Positions 42,717 through 51,334 of a DNA stretch of 64,000 bases are shown here, in pieces (the first letter of the stretch is position 1; each line of letters starts with the position of its first letter). The translations under genes and the position numbers were made by a program. The stretch is taken from NCBI GenBank assembly GCA_041661665.1, contig JBAZTW010000002.1, positions 1 to 64,000 on the forward strand, written 5' to 3'. This DNA is from GWC2-45-44 sp041661665. Its GTDB lineage: Bacteria > Planctomycetota > Phycisphaerae > Sedimentisphaerales > UBA12454. Below the pieces are notes generated by a model. The model was not told the origin of the DNA, made no database searches, and saw only the letters and a program-made list of their open reading frames with translations.

Positions 42717-43769
42717 TCAATTTTTATACGCTTGCTTAATCCAGCCGGCACCGGCAACTTTCAGGCCTGCGTCTGTTTTAAGATAAAAAACCGCTGCCTG
42801 TCCCGGCGTTATCGCGCGAATCGGCGAATCAAAAATAATTTTTACACAATCGTTCTCCGGGCAAACACGTCCCGGCATATGTTTTTGATTATAACGGATT
42901 TTTACCATTGATTCAAACGCTTCTTTAGGTTTGTCAATCAGCCAGTTGACCTGTTCAGCGATAAGGGCGTTATGCTCAAGCTCGGCATTTGTTCCCAGAA
43001 TTACGGAATTTTTTTCAGCGTCAAGACCAACAACGTAATAAGGCACACCCATCGCCACCCGTGCGCCGCGTCTTTGGCCGATTGTAAAACTGTGAATGCC
43101 ATCGTGTACACCTAAAAATTTTCCGCTGCTGTTCACGATATTTCCCTGCCGGGCAATTTGAGGGCAAAGCTGCTGGAGTTTGCCGACGTAATCGTTATCC
43201 GGTATAAAACAGATTTCCTGCGAATCCGGCTTATTGCTCACTTCAAGACCTAACTCCTGAGCTATTTTTCGCGTCTGACTTTTTTCGAGTTTGCCCAGTG
43301 GTAAAATAATTTTCGCAAGGACATTTCTGTCAATCATCGAAAGGGCGTAAGACTGGTCTTTGGCTAAATTCTCGGCAGCGTAAAGATACGAATTATCATT
43401 TTCTTTAATTATCTGTGCGTAATGGCCGGTTGCAATGAAATCTGCACCTTTTGATTTTGCGTACTCGAACAATTTACCGAATTTTATGTGCCTGTTGCAG
43501 AATACGCACGGATTGGGCGTTCGAGCCTTGCGGTATTCATCGCAAAAATACCCAATTACGCTTTTAAAATCCTCGCTCAAATCAAGAACCTCGAAAGGAA
43601 TGCCGAGGTGTTTGGCGACATTTTGCGCATCATAACTTTTTTCCACGGACTGTTCGTACAATCGCATATAAACAGCCGTACAGTCGAAGCCAGCCTGCAA
43701 AAGAAAAGCGGCGGCAGTCGCGCTGTCAACCCCGCCGCTTAATGCTACGAATACTTTAGCCAAACTCAA
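42717..43769 (-). CDS. mnmA: tRNA-specific 2-thiouridylase
   Basis: A 350-residue enzyme that makes 2-thiouridine at position 34 of Lys, Glu and Gln tRNAs, including the tRNA-Lys(UUU) in this window. It has the PP-loop SGGVDS (11-16), the catalytic cysteine pair region TPNPCVFCNRHIKFG (Cys88) and SQEICFIPDN with the second catalytic Cys. FTIGQRRG and the C-terminal beta-barrel follow. The start codon is TTG and overlaps the stop of the upstream AsmA-like gene by 4 bp. Confidence 0.96.
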   Translation of the reverse strand: MSLAKVFVALSGGVDSATAAAFLLQAGFDCTAVYMRLYEQSVEKSYDAQNVAKHLGIPFEVLDLSEDFKSVIGYFCDEYRKARTPNPCVFCNRHIKFGKLFEYAKSKGADFIATGHYAQIIKENDNSYLYAAENLAKDQSYALSMIDRNVLAKIILPLGKLEKSQTRKIAQELGLEVSNKPDSQEICFIPDNDYVGKLQQLCPQIARQGNIVNSSGKFLGVHDGIHSFTIGQRRGARVAMGVPYYVVGLDAEKNSVILGTNAELEHNALIAEQVNWLIDKPKEAFESMVKIRYNQKHMPGRVCPENDCVKIIFDSPIRAITPGQAAVFYLKTDAGLKVAGAGWIKQAYKN

Positions 43770-44575
43770 GGCTGCTCTTTCTTCTTAAATAATCCCTTGA
43801 GTCCTTCTGCGGCCTTTTGGATTTCCTTGTCCGCACCTGTTGACTTTAAAATTTCCTCGCCGGTCTTGCCGATGCCTGCGAGTGAATCATTTATCGAGCC
43901 GACCATATCAGCAGGTATTATGCCTGCGCCCTGAGAGGCGATAGCGGCGGAAATTGCCTTGAAAATTTTGCCGGTAGCCTCGCCAAGCGATGTCTCTTTG
44001 CCGCCTATGTCCGAAAGATGCAGTTTGGCGATTTTCAGTTTTACACTGTCCGCCTTTCCGGGTATCGGCAGGAGTTTTGCTGTTACGCCGATGTCGGCAA
44101 TGTCAAGCGATGCGATATGAACATTTTTGCCCTTTTTTTCTGCCGGCGCTGGTGTGGGTTTGGCTTCTGAATCACCCTTTGTGTTTTTAAGAACTTCGCT
44201 CAAATTGCTCACTGTGCCTTTTTGCTCGATGACAACCGCGATGTCGTTTATGTCAATCTGATTTACTTCCACAACATCCGAAAACAAAGAACCCGTGTCC
44301 GCCTTTGCGCTTATAGAGGCTACTTCCAGCATATTTTCATACTGGTAGCCGGCAGGGTTTTTAATTTTCAGACCGGCAATTGCTATACTGCCGTTGAAAA
44401 TATTCAAATGAACTTTCTCAACGGAAACGCCAACGCCAAGCTGCTTTGTGCCTTCTTTCTCAATAGCGACTTTGAGAATCCCGTCAATAAAAAACAGCGA
44501 TGCCAGAGCCGCGACAACAAGAAGAACAACAATTGTAACCAACACACCCACTACTACATTTTTCTTTTTTGCCAT
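43766..44575 (-). CDS. AsmA-like membrane-anchored protein
   Basis: A 269-residue protein with one N-terminal membrane helix (VVVGVLVTIVVLLVVAALAS) and a periplasmic beta-rich domain of the AsmA/DUF748 type, as in VEKVHLNIFNGSIAIAGLKI and HIASLDIADIGVTAKLLPI. A Pro/Ala/Lys linker sits in the middle and the C-terminus is basic. The AsmA clan acts in envelope lipid homeostasis. The start at 44575 has GGAGGT eight bases upstream; the ATG at 44590 overlaps that site. It overlaps mnmA by 4 bp. Confidence 0.75.
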   Translation of the reverse strand: MAKKKNVVVGVLVTIVVLLVVAALASLFFIDGILKVAIEKEGTKQLGVGVSVEKVHLNIFNGSIAIAGLKIKNPAGYQYENMLEVASISAKADTGSLFSDVVEVNQIDINDIAVVIEQKGTVSNLSEVLKNTKGDSEAKPTPAPAEKKGKNVHIASLDIADIGVTAKLLPIPGKADSVKLKIAKLHLSDIGGKETSLGEATGKIFKAISAAIASQGAGIIPADMVGSINDSLAGIGKTGEEILKSTGADKEIQKAAEGLKGLFKKKEQP

Positions 44576-44598
44576 TTTACTAACCTCCATATTAAAGT

Positions 44599-46302
44599 TT
44601 ATTTTTCCACACTATTTACGTCCGTTAATCTGTGCAATTCCTTAATCAAATCATCCGAAACATCAAACCCTAATTGTTTTGCCGTTTCCGCGTGTTGCAG
44701 AGCCTGCTCATATTTTTTCAGCATATACAGCGTAATCGCCAGATTATTATGCGCCGCAGGATAGTCCGGCGAAAATTCAAGAGCCTTGAAATAATAACCT
44801 TCCGCCTGCTGATACTGTTTTTGCGACGAGTGCGCAACCGCAAGATTATAATAAACATCCGCCGATGGCGCCAAATTCGCGACATTTTTATAAGCCGCTG
44901 CTGCCTGTTCATATTGCTTTTGCGACATATAAATCTGTGCCATATTTTGCCACGCCGCCGTCATTTGCGGGTCAGCTTTAACGGCATTTTGATAAGCGGC
45001 TGTTTCCTCTTCCACCCAGCCGAGTTTGTTATATGCAAGCCCAAGCCCGAAATAAGCCTTTGCGTTGCCAGGCTCATAAAAAATCGTCGCCCGAAACTGC
45101 TCAATCGCATCGTAATACATCTGGCTCTGGAAATACGCGTACCCAAGCCCATAAGCCGCGGCAGGTAAATTATTTTTCAATGCCAGTGCAAGCCGATAAT
45201 TTGTAATCGCTTCGCTGTAATTCTGCTTTTCCTGATAAATGTTACCAAGCGTTACGTAAATGTCCGCGTCGCGAGAATTGATATTTATTGCTTTTTTGAG
45301 AATTTCAATAGCCTTATCGCTTTGCCCCTGCGAATTATACGCCTGGGCGAGCCCCTTGTAAATCTCGATAAAATTAGGGTCATACCGCAACGCTATCTTA
45401 TATTGCTCGATGGCCTTGTCCTGCTGATTCTTTTTCGCGTAAGCGTTCGCCAGATTGTGATGCGTCTTGGCATCGGCCGGATTTATCTCAATCGCGGCCA
45501 GATACTGCTGCACTGCCATATCCGCCATATTCTTCTTTAAAAAGATATTGCCTAAATTTGTCCTTGCCTCCGCTAAAAGCGGAGCGATGTCAACCGCCTT
45601 CTGCTGATAGTAATAGGCGTTGTCAACATTTCCGTCGTCGAAATAAACATTAGCCAGATTATTGAAAAAGCATCCGATAGTTTCCCGCCTGCTTAGATTT
45701 CGCAGATAAAGGTTTCGCCTGCCGTCCTGCGGAATTTTAAATTCCTTTATATAATGCTTATCAGGTGCATTTACGCCTTTCTGTGTGGTTTCAATGTTGA
45801 ATGATTTGTTGTGGTCGGTATATCTTACAAAAAAATGTCCAGGCACAACAACTCCATTCACCGGCAGATTAAGCCTCTCTGCAACCGCCAGATACAATAT
45901 CGACAGGCTCAAACAATAGCCCCTTCTGTTATTCAATACCGTATGCAAAAATAAATCTTCCGGATTTTCCGCGTTGTCAACAGGCTTAAAGCCCATCTCC
46001 TCAAACAAAATTTTGCTGATAATTTCAGTCGTCTCCCGTCCATCATAGAGGGGGTTTTTGCCATTGAGCCTTGCGATAACCGTATTGGCAATCTCGTCAA
46101 TCTGATTGCGATAATATTCTATATTTATAGATGGGTCCCACCTCTTGCTTACAAGCAGCACCGCCGTCGCAAGGTCAATATCATTCTCCGATAGCTCCAG
46201 AGCCTTTTCGATGGAATCAGCGTAAAGCCCCGCCTTTTGCGATGCACAGGCAAACGCCGCGACGGCAAAAATTACCAAAAATATGAATATGCTTTTTTTC
46301 AT
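44599..46302 (-). CDS. Transglutaminase-like plus TPR-repeat protein, exported
   Basis: A 567-residue protein with a signal peptide (MKKSIFIFLVIFAVAAFACA), possibly a lipoprotein-like cut at Cys19. Residues about 60-220 hold a transglutaminase-like/SirB1-type domain with NNRRGYCLSLSILYLAVAER (Cys) and VVVPGHFFVRY (His). The rest is at least ten TPR units such as AYFGLGLAYNKLGWVEEETA. The true start is 46302; a longer frame begins in a dispersed repeat at 46321-46350 and gives repeat-derived residues. The cellular partner is unknown. It lies 23 bp upstream of the AsmA-like gene. Confidence 0.82.
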   Translation of the reverse strand: MKKSIFIFLVIFAVAAFACASQKAGLYADSIEKALELSENDIDLATAVLLVSKRWDPSINIEYYRNQIDEIANTVIARLNGKNPLYDGRETTEIISKILFEEMGFKPVDNAENPEDLFLHTVLNNRRGYCLSLSILYLAVAERLNLPVNGVVVPGHFFVRYTDHNKSFNIETTQKGVNAPDKHYIKEFKIPQDGRRNLYLRNLSRRETIGCFFNNLANVYFDDGNVDNAYYYQQKAVDIAPLLAEARTNLGNIFLKKNMADMAVQQYLAAIEINPADAKTHHNLANAYAKKNQQDKAIEQYKIALRYDPNFIEIYKGLAQAYNSQGQSDKAIEILKKAININSRDADIYVTLGNIYQEKQNYSEAITNYRLALALKNNLPAAAYGLGYAYFQSQMYYDAIEQFRATIFYEPGNAKAYFGLGLAYNKLGWVEEETAAYQNAVKADPQMTAAWQNMAQIYMSQKQYEQAAAAYKNVANLAPSADVYYNLAVAHSSQKQYQQAEGYYFKALEFSPDYPAAHNNLAITLYMLKKYEQALQHAETAKQLGFDVSDDLIKELHRLTDVNSVEK

Positions 46303-46320
46303 AAATATAGTTTTCAGTCT

Positions 46321-46350
46321 TGTAGGGTGGGCTTCAGCCCACGCGGTTTT
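46321..46350 (+). repeat. GTAGGGTGGGC...GCCCACGCGG dispersed repeat, copy C
   Basis: The shortest copy: TGTAGGGTGGGCT directly followed by TCAGCCCACGCGG, which gives a perfect GTGGGCT/AGCCCAC hairpin. An adjacent word, ATCGCCGCAGGCGATTCC, recurs with variation near 42671 and 48397. Confidence 0.75.
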
Positions 46351-46417
46351 TTTTAATTCCATCGCCGCAGGCGATTCCGCAGTTTTTCATTTTTCACTTC
46401 TTAGTGTTCATTCATGG

Positions 46418-46717
46418 CTATTTTTTTATACGCTCAAAAAATTCCTGCTGCGACATCTGCTCAACCGCCACCTGCTTTACTTTCGATGTCTGGCCGGAGA
46501 CAATTTTTACAAATTTCCTTTTTACGCCGAGCTTTTCAGCCAGAAATTCAATCAACGCCTCATTAGCCTTGCCTTTTTCAGGCGCAGCGGACAATTTTAC
46601 CTTGAGCATATCACCGTAAATGCCCTCGATAGACGTTTTGCTGCCGGCAGGTACTACCTTAACACCAAAAATTATGCCATTAGGCGTTTGGCTGATTTTT
46701 AAATTTTCAACCGGCAT
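46418..46717 (-). CDS. yggU: YggU/DUF167-family protein
   Basis: A 99-residue member of the small DUF167 (UPF0235) family. VKVVPAGSKTSIEGIYGDMLKVKLSAAPEKGKANEALIEFL is the family core, split here as VKVVPAGSKTS and LSAAPEKGKANEALIEFL. The function is unknown. Its start overlaps the end of the upstream unknown gene by 11 bp, so the two are cotranscribed. Confidence 0.92.
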   Translation of the reverse strand: MPVENLKISQTPNGIIFGVKVVPAGSKTSIEGIYGDMLKVKLSAAPEKGKANEALIEFLAEKLGVKRKFVKIVSGQTSKVKQVAVEQMSQQEFFERIKK

Positions 46718-47012
46718 CGTATTCTTTCAGGTTTTTCCCGACCGCCCCCTGGATATATCGCTCAATCTGTGTCGCCAGTTCACTGATGGGGGTTATGCTG
46801 AAATCCACATAATGACCCTGTAAAAACTCGCCGTTCAAAGCTCTTTTAAAAATCTTTACTCTGATGATAGGGCAGCTTTGGCTGGTTTTGCTGAAGTCGG
46901 TATTCTGGTGTTCGGTAATCTCCACCTTCCAGTCTTCGCTGATGAATACAAGCGAATTGCCGGTGAATACTGATGTCGGAAAATAATCGTATAATTCTTT
47001 TAACATTTCCAT
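46707..47012 (-). CDS. Hypothetical protein
   Basis: A 101-residue protein that I do not recognise. It is mixed alpha/beta with an acidic N-terminus (LKELYDYF), a central strand-rich part (LVFISEDWKVEITEHQ) and a helix SELATQIERYIQG. There is no signal peptide and no Cys pair. The ATG at 47012 is chosen; an earlier TTG at 47018 is possible. It overlaps yggU by 11 bp, so it is real by context. Confidence 0.6.
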   Translation of the reverse strand: MEMLKELYDYFPTSVFTGNSLVFISEDWKVEITEHQNTDFSKTSQSCPIIRVKIFKRALNGEFLQGHYVDFSITPISELATQIERYIQGAVGKNLKEYDAG

Positions 47013-47060
47013 ATTCAAAATTATTTTAAACAGCCTGTTAAATCGATAAAACGCTCGATT

Positions 47061-47366
47061 TTATGCCTTGTAAATAATTTTTCCATATTTAAGAATACTG
47101 TCGAGAAATCCGCTTTTATCCTTTGAGCGGCAAAGCAGAACAGGCTCTATCCGTTTATTCACGTTGCGAACAAGGCCGAACAATTCTGAACTTACCTTTA
47201 GGTAGTCGCCTTTGAATTTATCAACAACTACCGCAATATCAATATCGCTTGTTTTTTTGGCGGTACCTTTGGCATAAGAGCCATAAAGAACAATCATCTC
47301 AACAGGCAGATAATTCTTTACTTTCTCTGCATAAAGACCGGCTATTTTAATGATTTTTTTATCCAT
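47061..47366 (-). CDS. Solitary MNT-type nucleotidyltransferase
   Basis: A 101-residue Pol-beta-like nucleotidyltransferase domain with the active-site LYGSYAKGTAKKTSDIDIAVV. It resembles the MNT of the HEPN/MNT pair at 9378-10063, but no HEPN gene is adjacent; the neighbours are pyrD and a small unknown gene. It may be an orphan antitoxin or have a separate role. Confidence 0.85.
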   Translation of the reverse strand: MDKKIIKIAGLYAEKVKNYLPVEMIVLYGSYAKGTAKKTSDIDIAVVVDKFKGDYLKVSSELFGLVRNVNKRIEPVLLCRSKDKSGFLDSILKYGKIIYKA

Positions 47367-47408
47367 ATTTTTTAAATCAGTGTTTATTCGTGTTCGTGGC
47401 TAAAAATA

Positions 47409-48338
47409 CTATTTTAAACTTCCGGTTAGTTCCGATACTTTACTAATTTTATATTTCCGGCAGTAATCTTCTATTCCATCAATAACTTTTATCGCGGTGT
47501 CGGGATAAATAAAACTTGCCGTGCCGATGCTCACCGCTGTTGCGCCTGCAATTAAAAATTCCACCGCATCGGAAGCGGTTCTGATTCCACCGCCGCCGAG
47601 AATCGGCACATTTGCCAACTTTGCGACATCATTATACACTTTATTCACAAGATAAACAGCAATTGGTTTTATCGCGGGCCCGCTCAATCCGCCGGTACGA
47701 TTGGCCAAAACGGGCTTTCGTGTCTCAATGTCGATTACCATTGCGGTAAATGTGTTTATCATACTGATTGCGTCTGTACCCGCCTCTACCGCCGCTTTTG
47801 CCGTTATACTTATATCAGTTACATTGGGCGTTAATTTTGTTATCAGAATTTTTTTGCCGACCGCTTTTTTCACCGCCGATGTAATCTGGCTGATAAGCTG
47901 CGGGTCAGTGCCGAAAGTTATTCCGCCTTTTTTGACATTCGGACAACTGATATTCAACTCAAAACCGGCAATTTGCTCAAACTCCGCCAGCTTTTCCGCT
48001 ACCGCGATATACTCATCAATCGTCTTGCCCGCGATATTCACAAAGAAAGGTGTTTTATAATTTTTTATCAGCGGCAGCTTTTCAGCGATAAACCTTTCAA
48101 CTCCGACGTTTGCCAAACCGATTGCGTTCAGCATTCCTGAATTGGTTTCTACAATTCGAGGCACAGGATTGCCATCGCGTTTTTCGATTGTTATGCTCTT
48201 GGTAATAAATCCGCCCAGCCGGTCGATATCCATAAAATCATCAAGCTCGTCAGCGTATCCACATGTGCCGGATGCTGTGAACACAGGGCTTTTCAATTTC
48301 AATCCTGCAAAATTAATTGTCAAATCAGTTTTATTCAT
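47409..48338 (-). CDS. pyrD: Dihydroorotate dehydrogenase B, catalytic subunit
   Basis: A 309-residue FMN enzyme of pyrimidine synthesis. The class 1B features are the N-terminal NFAGLKLKSPVFTASGTCGY, the active-site cysteine in NISCPNVKKGG, ILITKLTPNVTDI and the FMN-phosphate loop ILGGGGIRTASDAVEFL. It works with the iron-sulfur/FAD subunit PyrK encoded 155 bp upstream. That gap holds repeat words (for example TCTCTGTGTCTCTGTGGTG) and no gene. Confidence 0.96.
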   Translation of the reverse strand: MNKTDLTINFAGLKLKSPVFTASGTCGYADELDDFMDIDRLGGFITKSITIEKRDGNPVPRIVETNSGMLNAIGLANVGVERFIAEKLPLIKNYKTPFFVNIAGKTIDEYIAVAEKLAEFEQIAGFELNISCPNVKKGGITFGTDPQLISQITSAVKKAVGKKILITKLTPNVTDISITAKAAVEAGTDAISMINTFTAMVIDIETRKPVLANRTGGLSGPAIKPIAVYLVNKVYNDVAKLANVPILGGGGIRTASDAVEFLIAGATAVSIGTASFIYPDTAIKVIDGIEDYCRKYKISKVSELTGSLK

Positions 48339-48493
48339 ATCAGTTTTGTTTTTCAGAGCCGCGACAGTAATGGAGCGGTCATCATAAAATTCTCATCGCC
48401 ATCGGCGATTCCATAAATCTTCAATGTTCATTCTTCAATTTTCAATAATTATCTCTGTGTCTCTGTGGTGAAACATAAAAATCATCGACTTAG

Positions 48494-49378
48494 CTAAAAT
48501 ATCACTTCATTAGCCCAAAACACAGGCCCGTCTTTACAGCAAAGTTTGTAGCCGACTTCCTGAGTTTTCTTGTCTATACATTTTACCGCGCAACCCTGAC
48601 ACAATCCTGTTCCACAGGCCATAACTCTTTCAAGGCTCACCTGGCAGGCGATATTGAACTCCGCGGCAATTTTCGCGACACCCGCCATCATTATCTCCGG
48701 CCCGCAGGTATAAATAATTGTCTTAGTTGCATCCGGCTTTTCTTTAATTAACCATTCTTTGAGCATTGCCGTTACAAAACCTTTAAATCCAATCGACCCA
48801 TCATCGGTGCTTATCAAAGTTTGTACGTTTTTAATTTCCGAGCAGGGCAGTTGCGAGCAGCTCCTTGCGCCGACAAACGCGATAGTTTTCGTGTTGGATT
48901 TGCTCAATTCTTTGGCAAGATGCAGCAGGGGAGGCACGCCCATTCCGCCGGCAACGAGAATCGCCAAACTTTTTTCTCGTTCAATTGAAAAACCGTTCCC
49001 CAACGGTCCTATCAAACTTATTTTATCGCCGGCAGCGAGGGTTTTCATTCTCAGCGTCGCCGGGCCAAGCACACAATAAAGGACTTCCAATTTGCCCTTA
49101 TTGCCTGCGATTTCAATATCTGAAAAACTGAATGGTCTGCGAAGGATAATTTGTCGTAATGCCTTGTCGGCTAATTCGTTAGGTATCTGTTCCACACTCG
49201 GCAGGCTCGCGTTTGAAAGCTCAAACTCGGCGAATTGGCCGGGTTTTGTCGTACTGAATGCTTCAACGGCTTTGCCTTCAATGGCCAAACTCAGGCGATA
49301 AAAGCACTCGCCTATTTGCTCGTTGCCCAGCACCGATGTGCTAAAAATTCCCTTTTTTTTAGACGTGCATTTTTCCAT
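48494..49378 (-). CDS. pyrK: Dihydroorotate dehydrogenase B, electron-transfer subunit
   Basis: A 294-residue ferredoxin-reductase-type protein that passes electrons from PyrD to NAD. It has the FAD-binding IILRRPFSFSD, the NAD-site LVAGGMGVPPLLHLA, and the 2Fe-2S cysteines in CGTGLCQGCAVKC plus a later Cys. The N-terminal ATG at 49378 is the only sensible start and lacks a good ribosome binding site. An intrinsic terminator lies about 45 bases upstream of the start, inside the leader (49424-49464). Confidence 0.94.
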   Translation of the reverse strand: MEKCTSKKKGIFSTSVLGNEQIGECFYRLSLAIEGKAVEAFSTTKPGQFAEFELSNASLPSVEQIPNELADKALRQIILRRPFSFSDIEIAGNKGKLEVLYCVLGPATLRMKTLAAGDKISLIGPLGNGFSIEREKSLAILVAGGMGVPPLLHLAKELSKSNTKTIAFVGARSCSQLPCSEIKNVQTLISTDDGSIGFKGFVTAMLKEWLIKEKPDATKTIIYTCGPEIMMAGVAKIAAEFNIACQVSLERVMACGTGLCQGCAVKCIDKKTQEVGYKLCCKDGPVFWANEVIF

Positions 49379-49423
49379 AAGTAGCTATTATATAATCAAT
49401 TATATGCTGCAATGTCAAGACAT

Positions 49424-49464
49424 AAAAAAACTTCCGGAATATTCATCCACTGACACTCCGGAAG
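49424..49464 (-). terminator. Intrinsic terminator in front of pyrK
   Basis: Minus-strand stem CTTCCGGA/TCCGGAAG with an 18-base loop, followed by seven T. It ends a transcript from the promoter at 49542-49570 before pyrK is reached. Confidence 0.75.
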
Positions 49465-49535
49465 CTCGCCACGGCAAAAAAAGCCGCAAAGATTTAATTT
49501 TATTGTTGATTTAGTCTAATACCTCCGCCAAATCG
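49424..49535 (-). ncRNA. Candidate ~112-nt leader RNA or small RNA upstream of pyrK
   Basis: Bounded by the promoter at 49542-49570 and the terminator at 49424-49464. It contains a GGCGGAGG purine stretch without a following ATG, then a CGGC-T7-GCCG hairpin. It may be an attenuated leader of the pyrKD operon or an independent small RNA. Confidence 0.5.
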
Positions 49536-49541
49536 CAGGCA

Positions 49542-49570
49542 AGTATAGCTATCCAATATATAGTTGTCAA
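49542..49570 (-). promoter_or_regulatory. Consensus promoter for the pyrK leader RNA
   Basis: On the minus strand, TTGACA (49570-49565), a 17-base spacer and TATACT (49547-49542). A second TTGACA at 49418-49413 with TATATA 18 bases downstream lies just past the terminator and could start pyrK transcription with almost no leader. Confidence 0.65.
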
Positions 49571-49683
49571 TCGGGCAGAAGAAAATATCTTAAAAATGAA
49601 ACAAAATTTACATAACTGCTTGCGGGGTAGATATTTATATAATATGTTGATTTTGCCGTTGTTTCGTGGTAAAAACACCGCCT

Positions 49684-51057
49684 ATGTTCACTAAAAAAAT
49701 CATAAAAAGCGCATTGTTATTAACAGTCCTGTTCAATGCCGTAATTTGTCTGGCATCAGCCAACGACAAGATTACCCAGATTCTCGCACGCAAGGACCAG
49801 GCAAGGGTAAAATTCGGAATTCTCATCACCGAATCTAACAGCAGCAATGTTATTTTCGCCCGCAACGAAAACCTTGCCCTTATTCCCGCCTCAAATATGA
49901 AACTTGTTACGAGTTTCACAGCTCTGAAATATCTTGGCAGCCAGTTCGAGTTCGTTACAACCGCTTCGCTTGCCGGCAAAAATTTAGTCGTCGTCGGCAG
50001 CGGAGACCCCTTGCTCGGAACTGACGGCAACGATTTTATCTCTCGAATTATCTCATCGCTGAAAGAAAAAAATATAACCGAGATAGAAAACGTCATCATT
50101 GACAGCTCCGTTTTTGAAGACATCCGCTCTCATCAAAACTGGCCGCCCGACCAAATCAACAGACCTTATGCCTGCGAAATCAGCGGCCTGAACTACAACG
50201 CCAATTGCATAAGAATTCACGCGACAAATTCAAAAGGACATATAGTTCTTTCCACGGAGCCGCAAACTAATTTTGTTACGTTTATAAATAAAGTTCAGCC
50301 TTCCGGTAAAGACAGCGCTATCGGTTGCTATCGTACCGAGAAAGAAAACGTCTTAATCGTCAACGGCAGATGCAAAAAATCCGCATCATTTGATGTTGCG
50401 ATAGAAAACCCCGCTGCGTTTTTTGGCACGCTGCTTACCGAAAATTTAAGCAGCGCAGGAATAACCGTTACCGGGAAAATGTCAGTTGCACCGGCAGGAA
50501 GAGAACCAACGCAATTACTGGTTGAAAAAAGAACCCCGATAATCGAAGCCCTCAAGCAGTGTAATAAAGAAAGTTTCCAGCTTGCCGCAGAATCGTTTTT
50601 TAAAACCATCGGCGCAAAACAAATCACAGGCGGAAAAGCAGGTTCCTGGCAGGGGGGGCAGAAAGTCATTGCCGATTACTTAACATCGCTCGGCGCAGAA
50701 CCTAACAGTTTCGTTGTCGACGATGGCAGCGGCCTTAGCAGCAAAAACAAATTAACTGCCGCCATTATAGTCCGCGTCATTTCCGATGCTCACGCAACAG
50801 GCCTTTGGCCTATTTTCAGACCAACACTCGCGGAAGGTGGTGTTGATGGCACATTAAGCAAGTATTTCTATCAGAATAAATATCGCGGAAAAGTATTCGC
50901 CAAGACCGGCTATATAAATGGTGTCAGGGCTTTGTCCGGCTCATTTATCGCAGGCGACAAAGAATATACGTTTTCAATCCTCGCGAACAATGCCAACGGC
51001 AACACCAAAGCCGCAATGTACGAAATCATCAAAGCAATAATTGATGATGGTGTTTAG
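49684..51057 (+). CDS. dacB: D-alanyl-D-alanine carboxypeptidase/endopeptidase, PBP4 type
   Basis: A 457-residue penicillin-binding protein of the S13 family that trims peptidoglycan in the periplasm. A signal peptide precedes residue 27. The catalytic motifs are SNMK (Ser70, Lys73), SKN in GSGLSSKNKLTA and KTG in FAKTGYINGVR. The insertion domain of the family lies between the first two. The ATG at 49684 is preferred to the GTG at 49666, because it leaves a standard signal peptide. The gene is alone on the plus strand between divergent pyrK and convergent lacI. Confidence 0.93.
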   Translation: MFTKKIIKSALLLTVLFNAVICLASANDKITQILARKDQARVKFGILITESNSSNVIFARNENLALIPASNMKLVTSFTALKYLGSQFEFVTTASLAGKNLVVVGSGDPLLGTDGNDFISRIISSLKEKNITEIENVIIDSSVFEDIRSHQNWPPDQINRPYACEISGLNYNANCIRIHATNSKGHIVLSTEPQTNFVTFINKVQPSGKDSAIGCYRTEKENVLIVNGRCKKSASFDVAIENPAAFFGTLLTENLSSAGITVTGKMSVAPAGREPTQLLVEKRTPIIEALKQCNKESFQLAAESFFKTIGAKQITGGKAGSWQGGQKVIADYLTSLGAEPNSFVVDDGSGLSSKNKLTAAIIVRVISDAHATGLWPIFRPTLAEGGVDGTLSKYFYQNKYRGKVFAKTGYINGVRALSGSFIAGDKEYTFSILANNANGNTKAAMYEIIKAIIDDGV

Positions 51058-51062
51058 TCATA

Positions 51063-51086
51063 CAGAGCCCAAGCGACAGCGCAGGG
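51063..51086 (+). repeat. 24-bp dispersed repeat, second copy
   Basis: Exact copy of 10514-10537, beginning CAGAGCCCAAGCG, 5 bases after the dacB stop codon. Confidence 0.75.
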
Positions 51087-51148
51087 GGTAATTAGAGCCG
51101 CGAGCGTACTTGTCTCGTCGTAGTTTTAACGAAGACGGAAGCGACCGG

Positions 51149-51197
51149 TCAAAAACAATGTTTATTATGTTTGATTGCCAATTTTTAGAAGTTGCCT
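51149..51197 (+). repeat. ~49-bp inverted repeat, left copy
   Basis: Matches 63952-64000 in reverse orientation with about four mismatches over 49 bases. The core reads TTTATTATGTTTGATTG. Confidence 0.8.
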
Positions 51198-51334
51198 AAA
51201 CCATTTCCTAACGGATTTACACGGTTAAAAAAAGAAATAAAGAAGCAAAGAAGTAGAGATAATAAAAACATCTTTCCTGGTTTTAAACCTAATTTTCCAA
51301 TCTAATCCAAGTTTATTATCTGTCTGCAAAAAAC

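Noticed and set aside
46303..46362. N-terminal extension of the TPR/transglutaminase protein
   Set aside because: The extra residues come from a dispersed repeat and would hide the signal peptide.
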